Origin: CAXPZW01 sp964221845
GTDB lineage: Bacteria; Bacteroidota; Bacteroidia; Flavobacteriales_D; Sanyastnellaceae
Reading direction: 5' to 3'
DNA length: 17,500 bases
Assembly (NCBI GenBank): GCA_964221845.1
Contig: CAXPZW010000019.1
Coordinates: forward strand, 1 to 17,500
In this document: positions 14,173 to 17,500 of the stretch, piece by piece
How positions within the stretch are numbered: position 1 is the first letter of the stretch
Layout: every line of letters starts with the position of its first letter
The notes under the pieces: model-generated
The model's input: only the letters and a program-made list of their open reading frames with translations
The model's database searches: none
What the model was told of the DNA's origin: nothing
Program-made: the position numbers and the translations under genes

Positions 14173-15633
14173 CTAGTTCATCGGAATCCGCTCCAAGGTC
14201 TGCAGCAGGTACTTCCAGAATTTCTGTACCGACGACACCTGGACCTTCTCATCAGGCGAGTGCGCGCCGCGGATGTTGGGACCAAAGGAAATCATGTCCA
14301 TGCCCGGGTAATTGGTACCCAGGATGCCGCACTCAAGTCCTGCGTGGCAGGCGTACACGTGCGGATCTTCTTGGAACATGTCCTTGTAAATGTTGACCAT
14401 CAACTGGTTGATGGGGGCGTCCGGTTTGGGCTCCCATCCGGGGTAATTGCCGGACAGACTGACCGTAGCACCCATGGCCTCAAAGGTGGCCGTCAGGGCG
14501 TTGGCGATGTCGGCCTTTTCGGTTTCTGAGCTGGAGCGGGCCAAGCACAGCACCCGGTAGGTGCCTTCGATGAGTTCAACACGGGCCACGTTATTGGAGG
14601 TTTGCACCAACCCTTCTACCTCTGGGCTCATGCGGAAGATACCATTGGGCGCAGCGTAAATGGCGCCGATCAGGCGGTCCATGAAACCTTCTTCGGCCAC
14701 TTGAGCAGGTGTGTCCACCGCTTCCAAAACCACTTCCAGATCTGGGTCTACCGTGCGGTGCTCAAACCGAATGTCACGGGTGAGCGCTTGGATGTGCTCT
14801 GCAAACGGACCGTCCTGGTTGGTAGGGACCGCCAAGTGCGCCACCGATTCACGTGGAATCGCGTTGCGCAGGCTACCTCCTTCGATGCGTGCCATACGTA
14901 CGCCAAAGTTCTCGTAGGATTTGTACAGCAGGCGGTTCATGATCTTGTTGGCGTTGCCCAGGCCTTTGTGGATGTCCATGCCCGAGTGGCCGCCGTTGAG
15001 TCCGCGAACGGTCAGACGGTAACCGGTCAGTCCCGAAGGGGTGTTTTCCAAATCGTAGGTACCCTCGGCGGTCACGTCTACCCCACCGGCACAACCGATG
15101 GTGAGTTCGTCGTCGTCCTCAGTGTCCAGGTTGAGCATGATTTTAGCGTCCAACAGCCCGCCTTTGAGACCCATGGCACCGGTCATGCCGGTTTCCTCGT
15201 CAATGGTGAACAGGGCCTCCAGCGGCGGGTGGGGAATGTCGGTCGAAGACAGCAGGGCCATGATGGCGGCCACGCCAATGCCATTGTCGGCGCCCAAGGT
15301 GGTGCCGTTGGCGCGCACCCAGTCGTTTTCCACCAGCATGTCAATGCCTTGGGTGTCGAAGTCGAACTGGGTGTCGTTGTTCTTTTGGTGCACCATGTCC
15401 AGGTGACTTTGGAGGACCACAGTCTGGCGGTCTTCCATGCCAGGAGTTGCAGGTTTGTAAATGATCACGTTGCCCACCTCATCCACAATGGTTTTGAATC
15501 CGAGGGACTCGCCAAAGTTCTTGGCGAAGGCAATCACGCGCTCTTCCTTTTTGGAGGGACGTGGCACTGCGTTCAGGTCTGCAAAGTGGTTCCAGAGGCT
15601 CGAAGGCTCGAGTTGTCGTACTGCTTGGCTCAT
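14173..15633 (-). CDS. pepD: Aminoacyl-histidine dipeptidase PepD (M20 family)
   Basis: Cytoplasmic di-zinc peptidase that hydrolyses Xaa-His and other dipeptides. The 486-residue length equals the family norm. The metal and catalytic residues are all present and sit exactly three positions before their E. coli PepD counterparts: His77 and Asp79 (QSHLDMV), Asp116 (GADNGIG), Glu146 and Glu147 (DEETG), Asp170 (NLDTED) and His458 (GAHSPDE). The lid/dimerisation part includes GLNGGHSGMDIHKG (near 214-227). ATG 15633 begins 2 bases after the upstream gene's stop, so the pair forms an operon ending at the terminator near 14129-14150. Peptide use and recycling is the likely role. Confidence 0.95.
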   Translation of the reverse strand: MSQAVRQLEPSSLWNHFADLNAVPRPSKKEERVIAFAKNFGESLGFKTIVDEVGNVIIYKPATPGMEDRQTVVLQSHLDMVHQKNNDTQFDFDTQGIDMLVENDWVRANGTTLGADNGIGVAAIMALLSSTDIPHPPLEALFTIDEETGMTGAMGLKGGLLDAKIMLNLDTEDDDELTIGCAGGVDVTAEGTYDLENTPSGLTGYRLTVRGLNGGHSGMDIHKGLGNANKIMNRLLYKSYENFGVRMARIEGGSLRNAIPRESVAHLAVPTNQDGPFAEHIQALTRDIRFEHRTVDPDLEVVLEAVDTPAQVAEEGFMDRLIGAIYAAPNGIFRMSPEVEGLVQTSNNVARVELIEGTYRVLCLARSSSETEKADIANALTATFEAMGATVSLSGNYPGWEPKPDAPINQLMVNIYKDMFQEDPHVYACHAGLECGILGTNYPGMDMISFGPNIRGAHSPDEKVQVSSVQKFWKYLLQTLERIPMN

Positions 15634-15635
15634 GG

Positions 15636-16694
15636 TTACTGTTGAATGAGGGTCATTTTGATAGGCAAGTGGTCGGAGTACCCGCCGTAGTAGTTGGGTC
15701 CGCCGTAGGTGCGGCTGGGGTAGGCTTCTCCACGGTCGTTGACGTACATCATGAAGTCGCGACGGAAGGGTTCTGCGGCTTGGCGATCGGCTTTGAAGGC
15801 CGCATCACCATCGATGAAGTTCCAAGTGCCGATGAATTGGTCCAGGGCACCCCAATCACCTTTGTAGTTGTAGGTACCGCCGCCCTCCTTGTGGAGTTCA
15901 GCCATGAAATTGAACAGCTGGCTCGGCTTGGAAATGTTGGCACCGAGTACTTGCTGGACGCTTTTATCGTTGGGATGGTCGTTGAAATCTCCCATGCACA
16001 AGACTTGCGCACCGGGAACGGCTTTGCGGATGCTATCGATGGCGTTGTCCAATATATAGGCTGCGGTCAAACGGCGTGGCTCGGTGACGTCTTTGCCCCC
16101 GTAACGAGAGGGCCAGTGGTTGACAAAGAAGTGCAAGGTATCGTCGCCAGAAATGCCCCGAGCATATACGATGTCACGTGTATTCTTGCGCTCACGCACA
16201 GGCAACACCACCTTGTGCCATGCCGATTTGTCGATCTGGATGCGTGACGGGTTGTACAGCAAGGCGCAATCGATTCCACGTCCATCGGGGCTGTTGCGGT
16301 GCACAATGTCATAGCCGTTGTCGGTGAGTTTGGGGTGGGCCACCAAGGCCTCCAATACGGCACGGTTTTCCACTTCGCACACGCCAATGACATCGGGCAA
16401 ATCGTTGTTGAACATCTGGCTCAGCACTTCGGCCAAGTGGTCAATCTTGGTCTCGAAACGCTTTTGGTTCCATTCTTTCTCGGAACTGGGCAAGAATTGC
16501 TGGTCGTCGATTTGGGGGTCGTCGACGGTGTCAAACAGGTTCTCTACGTTGTAGAAGGCCACGTTCAGCGGGCCGGAGGTTTCCGACGCGGGAGCTGCTT
16601 CGGGCGCAGTTTCGACGTGGACATCCGGACGCGAGCAGCGCTGTTGGGCCAGCAAGCCTACGCACAGCAAACAAAAGATCCAAGGGGATCGCAT
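15636..16694 (-). CDS. Secreted endonuclease/exonuclease/phosphatase-family protein
   Basis: Metal-dependent phosphoesterase fold (EEP, DNase I-like). The 352-residue protein has the family's residues: Asn49 and Asn52 region in FYNVENLFD (47-55), Glu107 in CEVENR, His193 in VNHWPSR, Asp236 and Asn238 in GDFNDHP, and Asp341-His342 in YSDHLP. The N-terminus is a signal peptide (WIFCLLCVGLLA, 5-16) followed by Cys20, but QQRC is a poor lipobox, so lipidation is uncertain. A low-complexity Ala/Pro/Glu linker (about 26-41) precedes the domain. Secreted Bacteroidota EEP proteins of this type may act as nucleases or phosphodiesterases on extracellular DNA, nucleotides or lipids; the substrate cannot be told. 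ATG 16694 gives the full signal peptide. It is first in an operon with pepD (2-base gap). Confidence 0.87.
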   Translation of the reverse strand: MRSPWIFCLLCVGLLAQQRCSRPDVHVETAPEAAPASETSGPLNVAFYNVENLFDTVDDPQIDDQQFLPSSEKEWNQKRFETKIDHLAEVLSQMFNNDLPDVIGVCEVENRAVLEALVAHPKLTDNGYDIVHRNSPDGRGIDCALLYNPSRIQIDKSAWHKVVLPVRERKNTRDIVYARGISGDDTLHFFVNHWPSRYGGKDVTEPRRLTAAYILDNAIDSIRKAVPGAQVLCMGDFNDHPNDKSVQQVLGANISKPSQLFNFMAELHKEGGGTYNYKGDWGALDQFIGTWNFIDGDAAFKADRQAAEPFRRDFMMYVNDRGEAYPSRTYGGPNYYGGYSDHLPIKMTLIQQ

Positions 16695-16864
16695 AGCAGG
16701 TGGTTTTGGGAGGGTAAAGGTCGAAAATCGCTGGCGGATGTTTGGGGGTTGAATGGGGATAATGTGATTTGGGGAGAATGATCAGCTGTGGGTGTTGAGG
16801 TTTGGAGGGTAGTGGTGGGGCGCAGTTGGTGCTGTTGCATCGTGGTGACCTATCATATAGAGCC

Positions 16865-16905
16865 GGGCGCGCGCGTGCCCCCACCCATGGGGGATTCCGG
16901 CCCCC
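16865..16905. repeat. Chain of three overlapping alternative hairpins
   Basis: Hairpin A pairs GGGCGC (16865-16870) with GTGCCC (16875-16880), with one wobble. Hairpin B pairs CCCCCA (16878-16883) with TGGGGG (16888-16893). Hairpin C pairs GGGGG (16889-16893) with CCCCC (16901-16905). B shares bases with both A and C, so forming B excludes A and C. Confidence 0.5.
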
Positions 16906-16945
16906 TTGCACAAAGTTGAGTTACGCGGAGCGAAGAGCCGGGAGG

Positions 16946-16978
16946 GAAACGGGTATACCCGGGTAGAAACGGGTATAC
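16946..16978. repeat. Direct repeat GAAACGGGTATAC with palindrome
   Basis: GAAACGGGTATAC occurs at 16946-16958 and 16966-16978, 20 bases apart (about two helical turns). The first copy extends into the perfect 12-base palindrome CGGGTATACCCG (16950-16961). Spacing on one face of the helix and the palindrome suggest a regulator operator upstream of the DUF5916 gene. Confidence 0.7.
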
Positions 16979-17068
16979 GCAGATCGCCTTCACAGCTTGT
17001 TCACACTTCGGGCGTTTTCTTGACACTTTTTTGCACTCCTTAACAGAGCCGAAATCCCCTTCGCGACA

Positions 17069-17096
17069 TTGGTGGAGTAGCGAAAAACTACTTTCG
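17069..17096 (+). promoter_or_regulatory. Predicted promoter of DUF5916 gene
   Basis: TTG at 17069-17071 and TACTTTCG at 17089-17096 are separated by 17 bases. The -7 box differs from TAnnTTTG at one base. Transcription would begin near 17103, giving a leader of about 12 bases before ATG 17115. Confidence 0.5.
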
Positions 17097-17114
17097 CAAC
17101 GCAAGACCTGCACC

Positions 17115-17500
17115 ATGCTTAAAACCAACTGGTTTCTGACCGTACTGTGCTGCGTATGCAGCGTACTGGCCACCGCCCAAGAAGGGTTGGTTAAAAAGCA
17201 ACTTACGGCTCAACGCATTCCCTCGGCCCCTGCCATTGACGGCAAGCTGGATGACGCGGTGTGGCTCTCGGCGCCGGTGGCGACCGACTTTGTGCAAAAC
17301 CGCCCCAACCCGGGTGCAGCGCCGTCTCAGCGTACCGAAGTCAAGGTCTTGTACGACAACGACGCAGTGTACGTAGGCATGTACAACTACGACAACGCCG
17401 CCGACTCTATCCTCCATCAGCTCTCTCAACGCGACCAAATCGAAAACACCGATTGGTGCGGCATGTGGTTCTCATGTTTCCAAGACGGCATCAATGCCTT
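17115..17500 (+). CDS. DUF5916 / CBM9-type protein, 5' part only
   Basis: The gene starts at ATG 17115 and runs off the right edge with 128 codons visible. A signal peptide (FLTVLCCVCSVLATA, 7-21) is followed by the N-terminal carbohydrate-binding-family-9-like domain: APAIDGKLDDAVWLSAP (38-54), FVQNRPNPGA, EVKVLYDNDAVYVGMYNYD (76-94), and DQIENTDWCGMWF. In Bacteroidota this domain usually starts a long protein whose C-terminal part (DUF5916) is predicted to be a beta-rich outer-membrane region; that part is beyond the window. Function is unknown, probably outer membrane. It is preceded by a good promoter candidate and the repeat with palindrome at 16946-16978. Confidence 0.85.
   Translation, partial: MLKTNWFLTVLCCVCSVLATAQEGLVKKQLTAQRIPSAPAIDGKLDDAVWLSAPVATDFVQNRPNPGAAPSQRTEVKVLYDNDAVYVGMYNYDNAADSILHQLSQRDQIENTDWCGMWFSCFQDGINA

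Larger units (their letters stand above)
16695..17114. other. Structured 420-base divergent regulatory spacer
   Basis: The spacer separates the leftward phosphatase-pepD operon from the rightward DUF5916 gene and has no credible ORF. Three zones are visible. 16701-16840 is extremely skewed: the plus strand has 63 G and 10 C in 140 bases, so the leftward leader is C-rich and G-poor. 16865-16905 is GC-rich and contains three overlapping, mutually exclusive hairpins. 16946-16978 has a 13-base direct repeat containing a palindrome. A promoter for the DUF5916 gene follows at 17069-17096. Confidence 0.65.

Noticed and set aside
16700..16830. G-quadruplex in the G-rich plus strand
   Set aside because: G-runs are present but the loops between them (6, 12 and 15 bases in the best stretch) are too long for a convincing quadruplex; the C-rich leader reading is more useful.

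Overview
This window looks like chromosomal DNA from a Bacteroidota bacterium with fairly high GC, probably Flavobacteriales-like. The evidence is the gene content (FAS1/fasciclin protein, DUF2279 protein, DUF5916/CBM9-type protein, Bacteroidota-style Wza/Wzc proteins), the near absence of Shine-Dalgarno sequences, and several promoters matching the Bacteroidota consensus (TTG, then TAnnTTTG). I cannot name a genus from sequence alone. No tRNA, rRNA, CRISPR array, insertion sequence, prophage or integrase is visible; this is mostly ordinary core and envelope DNA.

Layout. (1) 1-176: 5' end of a secreted fasciclin-domain gene on the minus strand, cut by the window edge. (2) 177-814: AT-rich gene-free stretch with three terminator-like hairpins in a row, all pointing rightwards. 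(3) 815-3217: plus-strand pair, a class I DNA photolyase followed after 9 bases by a class III (CaiB/BaiF) CoA-transferase. (4) 8956 down to 3201: a tight five-gene minus-strand operon for surface polysaccharide: Wza-like lipoprotein, Wzc-like tyrosine autokinase, RfbC, a WecA/MraY-type glycosyl-1-phosphate transferase, and an MltD-like lytic transglycosylase. Every junction overlaps by 1 or 4 bases. (5) 9060-10603: plus-strand pair, a GNAT acetyltransferase and the endolytic transglycosylase MltG, divergent from the polysaccharide operon across 103 bases that hold two back-to-back promoters. (6) 12828 down to 10606: a hybrid histidine kinase with two receiver domains. (7) 12829-13217: a spacer with possible tiny minus-strand ORFs and a promoter. 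(8) 13218-14123: DUF2279 protein. (9) 16694 down to 14173: minus-strand pair, a secreted endonuclease/exonuclease/phosphatase-family protein and PepD, ending at a strong terminator. (10) 16695-17114: a structured regulatory spacer, then the start of a DUF5916 outer-membrane-type gene running off the right edge.

How the genes fit together. The operon at 3201-8956 couples the initiating sugar-phosphate transferase, the export channel and its co-polymerase/kinase, one dTDP-sugar enzyme and a cell-wall-cutting enzyme, so lipid-linked sugar initiation, export and local peptidoglycan opening may be made in fixed proportion. A second peptidoglycan-cutting enzyme, MltG, lies next to it. The other genes (photolyase, CoA-transferase, PepD, phosphatase-family protein, kinase) look like independent housekeeping or sensing units.

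I do not see a convincing new multi-gene system. The items most worth a second look are the stack of terminators before the photolyase, the chain of mutually exclusive hairpins and repeated operator-like palindrome before the DUF5916 gene, the very C-rich/G-poor leader before the phosphatase-pepD pair, the Tyr-Gly hexanucleotide repeat in the Wzc tail, and the possible small membrane protein at 12969-13094.
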